DNA of 64,000 nt from Diplonema papillatum (taxonomy: Eukaryota > Euglenozoa > Diplonemea > Diplonemida > Diplonemidae), in NCBI GenBank assembly GCA_030068145.1, contig JAPJBO010000373.1, positions 1 through 64,000 on the forward strand, in the 5' to 3' direction. Below the pieces are notes generated by a model, which was given only the letters and a program-made list of their open reading frames with translations, had not been told where the DNA came from and made no database searches. The position numbers and the translations under genes are program-made. Below, piece after piece: positions 31,391 to 41,454 of the stretch (positions within the stretch are counted from its first letter, which is position 1; each line of letters begins with the position of its first letter).

Positions 31391-32407
31391 GCTCGGACCA
31401 GGGTATTAGTTTGCAGGCTTCCGGGGTTTGCAGATTTAGACCGTTACTGTGGGGTGGTTTTGGGCGGTGTTTCGGTGCCGTTTTCGCCGATGGCGTCTTG
31501 GGGCGGAGCCGACACATCTCCACAACTTCGTTCGGCAAAAGAGGGGTCTTCATGGGTCCTTTATGGGTCAATTATGGTCACCCCGTCAGTTTGGCGACAC
31601 ATTTTGCGGGCGTTTTTTCAACCTACACCAGTCTGGATCAAGCTTTTCGGGGGTTTCCGAATGCTTCTGGGTTGGGTGCCATAAGGGGACGCGCTCCAAA
31701 AACAGTCCAAATCGTAAACAGACAGTCTCGTCAGGCAGCTGAAGGGTGGACCTGGGGACCTATTTTCCTATGATTCCTGTGATAATAGGTCGACGGTTTT
31801 GGTGTGCACCGCCGTGCTTACAACAACATTTTTAGCGTTATTTTTAGCAACATCGCGCCGAAGGCGCGACGAAAAATTTGGGTAAAAATAACTCCGCCCC
31901 CCCTTTATCATGTGTGGGCAACTCTCAGCCCGTGTGGGATACTCAACTGTCAAACAGGACCTTGGCCCGGTAATGAAGCACAGTGGCAGCTGCAACCTGC
32001 CGACCCGAAGCTGAACAAAATTGAACGGCAGCGGCTCTCAGCAGCCTTCCAGCACCTTCAGCACACTGCTACAAACACCATACCCCCCGCCTAGATTTAC
32101 CTTGAACACCGTTTTTTGAACATTTTTTTTTTTTTACCAAACATGAAATGTTGGAGGAAATGAGAAGCTCGTCGCCGCAAACCGTGGCGTTTTCACTTGC
32201 GTCCTGAATCCAGCTTTACGTAAAAGACGATCAGGCACTGCGTTCAACGAAAACAACTCTCTCTTCACATCAACATCATCATCATTAGTTTTGTATCAGC
32301 CGCGGTTGTGCGAGTGACGAGCTCTTATTTTCCCCCCGGCCAAGTCCGGCTTGCAGATTTAGACCGTCGGTCTAAATCTGCAACGGAAACTAATCCCCTG
32401 GCTCGGA
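31391..32407. mobile_element. Element of about 1 kb with inverted ends and a terminal hairpin
   Basis: The left end reads GGACCAGGGTATTAGTTTGC then TTTGCAGATTTAGACCG (31395-31443). The right end, reverse complemented, reads GAGCCAGGGGATTAGTTTCC then TTGCAGATTTAGACCG. The right end also contains a direct copy of the inner part, which creates the perfect hairpin TTGCAGATTTAGACC/GTC/GGTCTAAATCTGCAA at 32351-32383. The interior has no long frame. This fits a non-autonomous DNA transposon or a deletion derivative. Confidence 0.72.
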
Positions 32408-32565
32408 CTCAGTGCATAATTTAGCCAAAAACGGGTGTTTTGCGCATCTGAACGTTTTTTGGCCTGAAGGCTTTGTACACCCTGACAATTTATGGCCCTT
32501 TAATATGCGGAATTCTATTTTATGGCCATGCAATTTATGGACGAATTATTTTATTTTTTGGAGGG

Positions 32566-32815
32566 GGCTGAGTGCACACCTAAGCAGGGCTGCATCCTCG
32601 TGTTGTAGCCGTGTTGTGTATAAGGCTTCGTGGGGGCCTGGTCAACCACCTCATCACTATAGGGCACAAAATTTTCTCGACAGTGATTGGACAGTCGGGA
32701 TTGCCGGTGGCGGGTCTCCATGAAGAAGAAAATTGCAAAGCAAGACCTGCCCCCTGCGCCTGCTGTCTCCGGCTGCTTCGGCAGACGACACATACTACTA
32801 CTACTACTTTGGAGG
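32566..32815 (+). repeat. Interspersed repeat family E, copy 2
   Basis: Runs from GGCTGAGTGCACACCTAAGC through GACAGTCGGGATTG and GGGTCTCCATGAAGAAGA to CGGCAGACGACACATACTAC, ending in a short ACT microsatellite. Shared with 57712-58027. Confidence 0.85.
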
Positions 32816-32979
32816 GGCCCAGAATGAATATTTCCTGTCCAGGCTCTTGGACAGGCACTCGACCTATACATAATATATATTATGTATATTTTTTTGCGCA
32901 TTTGAGGTGCGCAAAAGACCCCCTGTATTATCCTATGCTCGGACTTGATCCGAGCACCAAACCCATATGTAAGCCACTG

Positions 32980-33235
32980 TCTTCACCACTTCATCATCGC
33001 ACTCAATGCTCGCCGCTTCACCACTTCATGCCTTGCTGCGCTTAGCCACTTCATTGTCATGCCTTACTTCGCCATTTCACCGCTTCACTGTGCTCCGCCA
33101 TTTCACCACTTCATGCCGTACTGCGCTTAACCACTTCATCGTCACCACTTCATGCTTTACTGCGCCAGTTCACCACATCATACCGCACTGCGCCCGCTTC
33201 ATGCTGTTGTCAGCACTTCATTGTGCTGTGTCAAA
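32980..33235. repeat. Degenerate CACTTCAT minisatellite
   Basis: About twelve variants of CACTTCATGCC / CACTTCATCGT, alternating with TACTGCGC-type spacers. Non-coding. Confidence 0.8.
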
Positions 33236-33416
33236 ATCAGAAAACACGCACGATCAAACTTTTGTTTTCCGATTCCTTTGGAATCCGGTGCCCAACACCT
33301 TCCTGGTGAGTGGTTCGTTACGCGCTTAGCATTCCCACGATGAATCGACACAACTGCTCTTGTACGTCCGCGTGGCTTGAACTCGTGCTTCCTCTGCATC
33401 TCCTTTCCGTCCAGTT

Positions 33417-33783
33417 TTGGAAGTCTCACAGTTTGAGGTCTCCACCGCCATTTGGGAACGTGCACTCCTACCTGCTCCGGACGCAATCAAGAATGGCCAC
33501 AGGAGGCGGGGCTTTTGTTCCGGACGAAATGCACACTGCGACAACGGATGTGGGGTACGACACAAGGCCCAGCATGACGTGCACGACTTTCTGCGGGCCC
33601 TGTTTTCCCAGCTCAACGGGTTTTACTGCTTCCCGGCGATTCACTAAGTGGATGCCCTGCTCCTTGATCTTGAAGAGACGTTGGTCGGCGCCGGAGACAT
33701 CTGGACGAACAAGTGGAAGTGCATTGCGCACGACGGACGGTTGGGTTCCAAGCCAGCTACTGAAAAGCCACACAAGGTGCTCA
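33417..33783 (+). pseudogene. Possible coding remnant, weak resemblance to a USP-type peptidase segment
   Basis: One frame is open over about 120 codons, broken by a single TAA at 33645-33647. It contains CDNGCGVRHKAQHDVHDFLR followed by ALFSQL. The QHDVHDFL piece resembles the conserved Q-x-D-x-x-E/D-F-L stretch of ubiquitin-specific proteases, but the catalytic Cys and His boxes are not visible. The opposite strand is also open here. This is a guess. Confidence 0.2.
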
Positions 33784-34067
33784 AACGTTGATGCTAGTGA
33801 AGGCTGACTGGCCCCGGCCCCACACAAGACAAGCTGAGGGGAAAAGAAAATACACTACCTCGGATGGCACCACGGCTCGTAGATTTTTTTTTTCACCACT
33901 TCACGAGCGTCTGCCTCGCCGCAAGTTAGCACCATGTATGATTACCGCGCCTTCAATAATAAGCATTTATTCGGCAAGATAATCTCCGTTTATTTTGTCG
34001 AGGTGTCGGTTTTAGTCGCGAGGGAGGCCCGAGGGGGGGTTTGCAACCCCGAGCCACGAGCGGATGA

Positions 34068-34335
34068 TCAGCAGGTGCACACTTGGTCAGTTTGCTGCAA
34101 GTCGAGTAGCTCAGAATCGCAAGTACAATGGTTGGGAAAACTAGATTCCCGAGAATGGAAACAAAACATCCATGTTGCTACAGCATGGCGTGAACTTTGA
34201 GAAGTCGCGAGGAGCTGGTGTGTTGTAGTCTGCAACGCGACTGCTCGGTCGCATGCACATGCACAGCAGGTGATCAACAGGTGCACGCTTGGTCAGCTTG
34301 CTGCAAGTCGAGTTGCTCAGAACCGCAAGCACAGT
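34068..34335 (+). repeat. Direct repeat pair, 204 bases apart
   Basis: GATCAGCAGGTGCACACTTG through GCTCAGAATCGCAAG (34066-34122) recurs with a few changes at 34270-34328. No coding function is seen. Confidence 0.8.
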
Positions 34336-34654
34336 GCAGACAAACTCAGGCAGCTGGCACCCAGTATGTTCAGGATGACTCACAGTTGGTGTTGCAACGA
34401 GACTCAAACACACTGAAAGTGACACAAGTTTTCTAGCACTGGAACTTCATGGAATTGCAGCATGTGTGACATCACTGTCGCTGAACTCGACCTGACACGC
34501 AGTACTTGGCCGGAGCGTTCACGGGAGGGGGTTTCTTCACAGATCTCTGAGCGCTGAGGGTCAAACACTAGCGGATTTGGCTCAAAACGAGCTCAAAACA
34601 CGCGATTTCACTCACCACAGGGAGAAGAAAAAATTTGCGAGCGGTCTCCCCTAC

Positions 34655-34915
34655 AGATTTCTGCCTACGACCCCCACGAAAAAATAAACGAATTTATTTC
34701 CCGAGGGACAATATATTTCATTTATTTGTTTCGACTGAAAATAGCTGGCGGCGCAAAATAAATTCCGAGATCGGAAAAAACAAATTCGTTTATTTGTCCG
34801 GCCTGTGTAACCACAACGGAATCCTGTCAAAAATAAACGGAATTTATCGTCACGCTCCTCAAGCCATTTCCACCAGAGGGAATTTATTTTTCCCAATAAA
34901 TAAATAGGGTCAAAG
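34655..34915. repeat. AATAAACGAATTTATTT-rich block
   Basis: Many overlapping self-complementary words built from AATAAA, CGAATTTATTT and AAATTCCG occur in both orientations. It lies immediately left of the palindrome array and may be part of the same structure. Confidence 0.6.
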
Positions 34916-34944
34916 ACAAAACGGAATCTATATACCTGGATTCC

Positions 34945-35457
34945 GACAAGTAGATTTATAATCCACTTTGTCGCGACAAACTGGATTATAATCCACCTTG
35001 TCGCGACAAAGTGGATTATTAGTGGATTATAGTCCAGTAATAATCCACTTTGTCGCTTCTGGCAACTGGCACGAACTGTATAGGGGGACCCTTTCACAAA
35101 AGGTTCCCCACAGGGAAAGTGACTATTTTTAGCTGTTTAAGTTCATTGAAACCATCGAAAGTGAGTTTAGGTCCGTCGCGATGAAGAGTGATGCCAAGTT
35201 CATGTTCGGTTACGGAAGAAACTTGCAAAGTGAACGAGATGGCAGTGTTGGTTACCGTGTTGACGACAACAAGGATTCGGTACTCGCACATATCGCCCCC
35301 CCATGGTCGCAATGACCCCCTCGGAAGGCCCCTGAGGTACCCCTGTTACTCCCCCATACAGGGCGACAGAGTGGATTAGGCGACAAAGTGGATTGGCGAC
35401 AAAGTGGATTATAATCCACTTTGTCGTAATCCAGTTATATAGAATCCACTTTCTCGT
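34945..35457. repeat. Two arrays of TAATCCACTTTGTCG palindromes flanking a 300-base core
   Basis: The left array (34945-35057) and right array (35362-35457) are built from TAATCCACTTTGTCG and its reverse complement, arranged head to head and tail to tail. Positions 35397-35426 form a perfect 30-base palindrome. In the left array the units meet as TTGTCGCGACAA. The core between contains the hairpin GGGGACCCTTT/AAAAGGTTCCCC. No gene lies within. Arrays of this type could be ends of a DNA element, binding sites or a source of cruciforms. Confidence 0.85.
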
Positions 35458-35465
35458 TTTCCAGA

Positions 35466-36403
35466 ATCTCAAAGGAGGTACGTTCAGGTCTAGTGCCGGG
35501 CGTAGGTGTTCAACGCACCTGCCGGCCTATCCCATTGCTAGTTGCACCGGTATTTGTTTATCTTCCGCTAGCCTTCGTCAACAGAAGCACCGGGCGCCCT
35601 CGAGAAGACCCCTTTTGCACTCACAAAGCTCGAAGGGGTCTGTCGCCCTTGGCTTTGCGAAGTTGAAAGTTTTCGAAGAGGAAGGAAGTCGCCTTCCGAA
35701 ATGTTCTGGTAGTCGTATCGCGCGTCCCTACCCCAGCACAAACTCTTGCAATACATCACCCGAGGAGATTTGTAGACAGAGGGAAGACAAATTGGCACGT
35801 ACAAACCACCTGGAACCAATCAGGCAGTGGGTGGTTTTTCGCAGCGACCGTTCGAAAAAACTTAAAATGCAAGGTTCAAAAAGCTTTCACTCTAAAAACT
35901 CTTCCGTTACAAGACTTCGCTTACAACTTCAAGAAGGAGGTGCCTTCCTGAAGCACGAATACGCTTACAAGTACTCGGGTATAGCGCGCCGTGAAATTAG
36001 TACACATGTTCCTGACAACGGGTGAGTCTGTGGACAAGTTCTAGTTTGCTTCTTCTGGATATGTGGATCATTTTGCCGTGGTTTGCTTCTTTGGAAAGCG
36101 ATGTGCCCGATCCTTCTGGTTAAGCCATTTTATCACCTTTTCCTTACCCCCCTCTCTTCGATTTTCTCCAGAATAGCAAAATGGGAAATTCTGGCGACTG
36201 ACGGCAAGGGGTGCATCCTCAATCCTTTTCCCAACCCAGTTCTTCATACCCAAATCCAGCACGAATTACACAGACTCCCCCCACCACCAAAATTCAGAAA
36301 CTCGAATCCGAAGGTCCGATGGAATTGAGGTAAAAAGAAGACAAGTCGGTCGTAGTAGTAGTAGTGAGTCGCAGCCGCACGGTTGTAACACTCTCGTAGC
36401 ATG
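35466..36403. other. Intergenic, with a family C fragment at its start
   Basis: The AAGGAGGTACGTTCAGGTCT to GTGCCGGGCGTAGGTGTTCA part (35472-35512) belongs to repeat family C. The + frame at 35393-36025 reads through the palindrome array and has no domain. A GTAGTAGTAGTAGTG run lies at 36350-36366. Confidence 0.45.
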
Positions 36404-36548
36404 ATCCTGGCTGTGATGAGCTACGAACTGACAAACCAGACACAAACCGCTGTTCTGTCCGCAGACAATCTTGGTCCGGGCTGATGGTCGGCCGTATGCT
36501 CCAAGGACCGAGACACGATGCGGAAAGGAATCGTGCGGTGTTGTACAA
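36404..36548 (+). repeat. Interspersed repeat family B, diverged copy 4
   Basis: ATCCTGGCTGTGATGAGCTA, CTGACAAACCAGACAC, GTCCGCAGACA and GTGCGGTGTTG are in the family order, with more changes and deletions than the other copies. Confidence 0.7.
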
Positions 36549-36860
36549 CGCGGCTATTCCAAAATCCCTGCTTTATTAGATTCGCCGATTTTGCGGAACA
36601 AAAGCACAAGGTTCGGCCTGATCTCGCCAAGCCAAGTAAAGCTCTATTCTGAATGTCACCAATATTAGGATAGGGTAAGCTCATCCCCTCCCGACAGCAC
36701 CGTCCAGATAGGAACGGACTGGTGAGACACAAAGATAGCTCAAAGCATCTGCACAATTACACGAAACGTCTCTAGGCACGCGAGGCGGTCCGCGAGCCAA
36801 CCTGCGCCAGTTTTGCGGCGCTGCAGTACACATCCGACAAAGCAACCGACAGGGGAGGGT

Positions 36861-37784
36861 ATGGTCAAAAGAAATCATGCAGCGCCTGACCTCGGGCCAG
36901 GCCGACAGGCAGCGCGGAGCCACCTCTCAGGCACCGCGGGTAGTAAACGTCGGCAGGGCCGGGGGCCTCCTAGCGGCAGACTTCCATGCGGGTTCTCCCT
37001 CAGGAGGATGACCCGCCCGGCGAGAATTCTCCGGCAGGTGGACAGGGCGCAAGCGGAAGGAATCATCGACGGTATCGTGTCGTCGCTGAACGGCCCTCGT
37101 GCACGTCAACGGCAGCCAGTGGAGCTCTCTCCTAAGGCCCATCCCCGCGCCTGTCAAGTGGGAAACCGAGGGCGACCCCTCTATCCAGTCGACCCAATCT
37201 CAAGCAAGGTGGCCACACTGCAAGCTGCTGCCATTTCGATGAACGTCGACCAACCACTCCCTACCGAACAGTCAAGCCAACCTGCTCGCAGCGCCAGGCG
37301 GGACGTGCCCTTGCGTCCAACTGTCAGTTCACCACCACGCGACTTCCACCAACAGAAGACGGAAATCGCACACCGTGCAATAGAGGAGTTCTCCCGGTGT
37401 CTCCGACGGCTTCTTGCGGAGGAAGCGTCCGAAGTCGGAAAAGCTGAGGTTGACCTCAGCCTGGTGGGGGAAGAAACTGCTTTGACTGCTTGCAATCAGG
37501 TAGTCTATTCAGTCGTCCAGGCCATTCAGAGGCACATGGCGACCTGTATGCAACAGACCATTCCCCAACGTGGACCCGTGCCGCGGTGGTTCGCAGCCAC
37601 AGTCACGCCCATCATTGATGAGCTTCAGCGCCTGCGCCGCCAGGAGCTGACTGCTGTAGAGGCGTTGTCGGCCTCTGAGGCAGATGCCATCAAAGTTGCA
37701 GCGGATGTGGCGAAGTTCCAAGAAGAGCTGCGGACGAAGGAAAACGAGATCTGCGCCTTGGTAAAGCAGGTTGCGGGCATGCAG
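36861..37784 (+). CDS. Retrotransposon N-terminal region (first exon)
   Basis: From ATG at 36861, 308 residues. The first 190 are basic and Pro/Arg/Gln-rich. Residues from about 200 form helices with heptad-like Leu/Ala spacing (IAHRAIEEFSRCLRRLLAEE, and later KFQEELRTKENEICALVKQV). No endonuclease or gag zinc knuckle is visible. Reading on past 37784 gives hydrophobic, non-helical sequence up to a stop at 38076, whereas joining CAG at 37784 to GAG at 38160 continues the coiled coil in the same phase. I infer one protein with the reverse transcriptase, probably serving as the RNA-binding or multimerisation part. Confidence 0.7.
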
Positions 37785-38159
37785 GTCTGCCCCTTGTTTC
37801 ACTTGTTCATCCATTCTAGTAGTACACTCCCCCTGGCTACATCATCTCTCTCGAGAAAGCGTAAACACTTTCACCTGGTGGAAGTAGTGCCCCGTGGCGG
37901 TTGGTTACGAGCCACAATACACTTTGAAAACCCCCTTTTTTTAAAGAAGAACGGACGAAGGAAGGAGGAAGTGGAACCATACCACATGGTTTCAAACCAC
38001 AGAGTCCTGGACTACTTTCCCACACTTTTTCTGCGAAGCAGACGCACAAAGGGACGGTGCCACGGCATGATCCGGTAGCCGCTGCTAAACGAACGACAGT
38101 GCATGTTAATCCATGTGGTTCATGTACTTAAAAGAACTCAATGCTAAACGAATCATGAG
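37785..38159 (+). other. Probable 375-base intron inside the retrotransposon frame
   Basis: Starts CAG|GTCTGC and ends CATGAG|GAGGCG, phase 0 on both sides. TGCTAAACGAA occurs twice near its 3' end (38083 and 38142), the second 7 bases before the AG, resembling a branch site. An alternative is a later insertion that happens to preserve the frame. Confidence 0.5.
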
Positions 38160-40562
38160 GAGGCGAAGCAGCTTCTCACGGCATTGCGGGAAGAGACGAG
38201 CAGGCTCGGAGAGGAAGGATCGGCGGCCAGGTTTACGAAATACCGAGACAAGCTGAACGAGAGGGCCGATGCGAGCAGACGATGTCTGACAACCATCTGC
38301 GCCGGACGCGCTGAGCCGTCGGGGGTGTTGCGAAAGGGGGCGGGAGTGACTGCAAATGTTGACGAGATGGACGAGGTGCTGAACACTGCGTGGGACCCTA
38401 TCCTGCGTAAGTACAAGGACGGGCCAGAGCCGGAGTACGAGCCGTTTGGGGATCGGTTCCGGGATCACATCGGCCCACATATGATGGAAGCCGGAACAAT
38501 CACGGGGGAGGAGCTGCGAATTCTGCTGAGGAAGAAGCCGAAGAAAAGCGCGTCAGGGGTGGATGGCTGGCGTATGGCTGAACTGCGGGAGTTGCCGCTC
38601 CCCCTGCTGAATGCACTTGCAGACGTCATGAACCTGGTCGAAGCAACTGGAGACTGGCCGGCAAGCATGACAACTGCGCTGGTGTCGATGGTGCCGAAGG
38701 ATGAGAGTCAAGACCCGCTGCACACAAGACCGATAACCGTCACATCCGCCGTGTACCGCTTATGGGCCTGCCGCAGGCTGGCGGACATAGTTCTGTGGCA
38801 AGAGGAATGGATCGAAGAAGGACAGAAAGGCTTTCGACCGGGTCACCGGATCGAGGACGTCTTGATGGAAATTGGGCTCGAGATGGAGGACGCCTTGTTG
38901 GACGGGGAGCCGCTCTACGGTGTGGCGCTGGACTTCCGGAAATGCTTCGACATGGTCCCGCGAGAGATAGTACTGCGCTTAGCCGAGGACTTAGGATTGC
39001 ACAATCGGGTTCTCAAGCCGCTGAGGGCTATCTACAGACTGCTCGCGAGACGCTTCAAGCTACCATTAGGGGTGGGCAGGGAGTTCAGTGTGACCAACGG
39101 TATCCTTCAAGGGTGCCCTGTATCCGTCATACTCATCAATGCCCTGCTGTCGGTAGTGATGAAAGCGGTCAAGAAAGAAGCGGAGGGTGTGAGTCCAAAG
39201 TCATACGCGGACGACGCCACACTGCTGTCCAGGCTGTCGGAGGCCGCCCTGCAAAAGGGAGTGGACGTAGTAGACGAGTTCTGCACACTCACCGGGATGG
39301 AGCTAAACCTCCAGAAGACGGTCGCGTTCTCGACGAGACGTAGGCATCAGTCGACTCTCAAACTCCGCAGCGTGGATGCGCTGCTGCGGTTTAGCAAATC
39401 CGTCAAGTGCCTCGGGGTCCTAGTCTCGACGGCGAAGAATAGGACGGAAAGGTCCGACTCGGAGAGGGTGGAGAAGGCGGCTGCCCTGGCGGAAGGCCTC
39501 CGCCATGCGCCGTTCCGGTACGAAAAGCGGGTCCGGATTGTGCAGTCGAATGTGCTACCGGCGGCGCTGTCAGGCTGCTCTTTCGCGCCGGTATCGAAGG
39601 TGGCGATGAAACGGCTGACGACGTCGGTGATGGGACTGATCTGGGGTGGATCCAACCCGAAGCGCGCGAGGGAGATGGTCCTAAACTTTCAGGAGAAGGG
39701 CCACCTGACGGATCCCGGTACATGCCTAGCATATAGGGTGACGACAGCGTTTTACGCGGCGTGCGAGAGGTTGCCACGACTGCTGCCTCTGATGGAGAGC
39801 ATCCGGGGAAGATACGCCGAGGGGGACCTACCCCTGGGGCCAGTTGGACTGGCGATGAGGAGCATGGAGGAGTGTGGACACGTATGGGGACCCGGGCCCC
39901 TGTCTCGCACGCTGAGGAATGGAGCAACGTATGACCCGTTAACCTCGGCACCTTCGAAGAGGGGACATGAAGTTAGGGCGGACTTGAGGGCGAAGACGTG
40001 GTCCCGACTGGTGGCGAGGCGGCCGGGATTTGAGGGCATACAGAGAGCCGACCTGGAGCGGACGAACTCCTTCTGGAGGATGCGTGAATGTCCCGCGCAC
40101 ACCGCGAGGCTTATACGTGTAGCGTTGGCGGGGGGGGTGAACACGGCTGAGTACACGTCGCGGATGAGGCAGGCCGGAGCTGAGCCGCAGGCGCCCAGCT
40201 GCAAGCACTGTGGAAGCGGCGACACCGAGGACGAGAAACACGTATTCTGGGACTGCGGAGCGTACTCGCACGTACGGCGACGAGAGGCACATGCCGAGCT
40301 GATGGCAGCCAACCGGGCCGACTGGCCCAGATGCACGCTGGAACACGGTGTGGTAGTACCCGAGAATGCCCAATTCTCGAGGCGGCTCCAGGAGATGATG
40401 GCTGAAATCCTTGCGGAACGGGCTGGGCTCGAAGCACGTGGCTGGGTGGCCAGGAACCCCACGACCCCCTGGTCGAGAGCGAATGCGATGCCTGCCGAGA
40501 AATTTGACCACCCCTTCGCGCGGATTGCCCCGGCATGGACGTGGGAGCGGAACAAGACCTGA
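38160..40562 (+). CDS. Retrotransposon reverse transcriptase and zinc knuckle
   Basis: About 800 residues of a non-LTR reverse transcriptase. Motifs in order are SASGVDGWRMAELREL (fingers), GFRPGHRIEDVLMEI, the catalytic motif A in VALDFRKCFD (38919-38951), motif B in NGILQGCPVSVILINALLS, motif C YADD (39204-39215), then LNLQKT and KCLGVLV (motifs D and E). A thumb region follows. Near the C-terminus CKHCGSGDTEDEKHVFWDC (about 40202-40258) is the usual LINE C-C-H-C knuckle. The enzyme copies element RNA into DNA at the target site. All catalytic aspartates are present. The TGA at 40560 stops translation early, since the same frame continues for about 50 codons that align with the element at 61235. 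Confidence 0.93.
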   Translation, partial: EAKQLLTALREETSRLGEEGSAARFTKYRDKLNERADASRRCLTTICAGRAEPSGVLRKGAGVTANVDEMDEVLNTAWDPILRKYKDGPEPEYEPFGDRFRDHIGPHMMEAGTITGEELRILLRKKPKKSASGVDGWRMAELRELPLPLLNALADVMNLVEATGDWPASMTTALVSMVPKDESQDPLHTRPITVTSAVYRLWACRRLADIVLWQEEWIEEGQKGFRPGHRIEDVLMEIGLEMEDALLDGEPLYGVALDFRKCFDMVPREIVLRLAEDLGLHNRVLKPLRAIYRLLARRFKLPLGVGREFSVTNGILQGCPVSVILINALLSVVMKAVKKEAEGVSPKSYADDATLLSRLSEAALQKGVDVVDEFCTLTGMELNLQKTVAFSTRRRHQSTLKLRSVDALLRFSKSVKCLGVLVSTAKNRTERSDSERVEKAAALAEGLRHAPFRYEKRVRIVQSNVLPAALSGCSFAPVSKVAMKRLTTSVMGLIWGGSNPKRAREMVLNFQEKGHLTDPGTCLAYRVTTAFYAACERLPRLLPLMESIRGRYAEGDLPLGPVGLAMRSMEECGHVWGPGPLSRTLRNGATYDPLTSAPSKRGHEVRADLRAKTWSRLVARRPGFEGIQRADLERTNSFWRMRECPAHTARLIRVALAGGVNTAEYTSRMRQAGAEPQAPSCKHCGSGDTEDEKHVFWDCGAYSHVRRREAHAELMAANRADWPRCTLEHGVVVPENAQFSRRLQEMMAEILAERAGLEARGWVARNPTTPWSRANAMPAEKFDHPFARIAPAWTWERNKT

Positions 40563-41454
40563 CTACCGACGTTTTATGCGTTGGTAGCGTGGCTGTCGGA
40601 CATGCAATGGACCGAGAACGGGCAGGCGTCAATGCTGGAGCTTGCGATCGACTTTGAGCTCTTCTCGGGCCTCAGCATGCCGCTGCACGGGAATGCGCCG
40701 AAGGGGGTGAGAACGGGGAAACGACCTGCGCTGCATGATGAGCGCGTTGGACAAGCTGGCGGCACAGCAAGGGCTGGGAAGCTGCATGAGAGGAGAGAGG
40801 GTGTGCCCGACGACGTCGCTGTCGTTCATGGGCATCACGGGGATATCGGGTATACGGCCCAGGCCACGCTTTCGCGAGGCACACACGGGGACGATACTTG
40901 AGGAACAAGTGAAAGGAAGCGATGTAGGGACGCAGTGCCCGACGTACCCTGACTGGACGATCGGGAGAGCGGCGAGGTGGGCCCTGCCTGCCCCACCACA
41001 ACTGCACCCAGACCCCGTGCATATGCCGGGTGTCGGTATAGAGAAGGCACTCGTCACGTGCGCGACCCATCACAAAGGGAAGTGTGAGGCGTGCAGAGCA
41101 CTCGTCCGAAGGGACGTTCCCACGGTAGAGATGTGCTGCCGGCACCATCACCACGCGAACGATGGGCAGCCGATCGCGGTGTGCACAGAGCACAGCACGT
41201 CGAAGTGCGGCGAGTGCAAGACGGCGGCGGCGTGTTGCCGCAGCGGGCATCATGCCTGCCGCACGCATGGCAGAGGAACCTGCCAAGAGTGCAAAAGGCT
41301 CCCTACGCTGACGCAGAGGCGACCGGCGGCATGTTGCAGCCGCGGCCACCACCAGTCCAACGAACCGAACGTCCAGTCAACCCCCGGACGCAACAAGAAG
41401 AAGAGGCCCTACTCACATTTCCCCCTGCATTTTGACTCTCTGTTCTCACTTTGA
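40563..41454 (+). pseudogene. Retrotransposon C-terminal Cys/His tail, cut off from the frame
   Basis: After the TGA the same frame continues (MVAWLSDMQWTENGQ, then LELAIDFELFSGL), matching QYWLDGMCWSVAGD and AELAVDFEVYTGL of the second element. A frameshift then moves coding to another frame, open to a TGA at 41452. That part holds three modules of the form C-x2-H-x4-C-x2-C followed by CC-x2/3-HH: CATHHKGKCEAC with CCRHHHH, CTEHSTSKCGEC with CCRSGHH, and CRTHGRGTCQEC with CCSRGHH. All ligands are intact despite the breaks, so the damage is recent. The function is probably zinc-dependent nucleic acid or protein binding. Confidence 0.85.

Larger units (their letters stand above)
36861..41454 (+). 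mobile_element. Non-LTR retrotransposon (LINE), degenerate copy 1
   Basis: Coiled-coil N-terminal region, reverse transcriptase, LINE-type zinc knuckle and a C-terminal Cys/His repeat region are in one orientation. No long terminal repeats are seen. No AP-type endonuclease can be recognised upstream of the reverse transcriptase. The element is disabled by a TGA at 40560 and a frameshift between about 40710 and 40734. Its outer ends are not defined; no clear 3' tail or target duplication was seen. Confidence 0.9.

Noticed and set aside
34571..34590. Sequence resembling the dinoflagellate spliced leader (GGATTTGGCTCAAAA)
   Set aside because: Lacks the required CCGTAGCC start and has mismatches in the conserved core; not at a gene start.
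38762..39343. Alternative frame within the reverse transcriptase
   Set aside because: Out-of-frame shadow; the main frame carries every catalytic motif.
41091..41435. Second frame across the Cys/His tail
   Set aside because: Shadow of the Cys/His modules, which recur in the second retrotransposon in the other frame.
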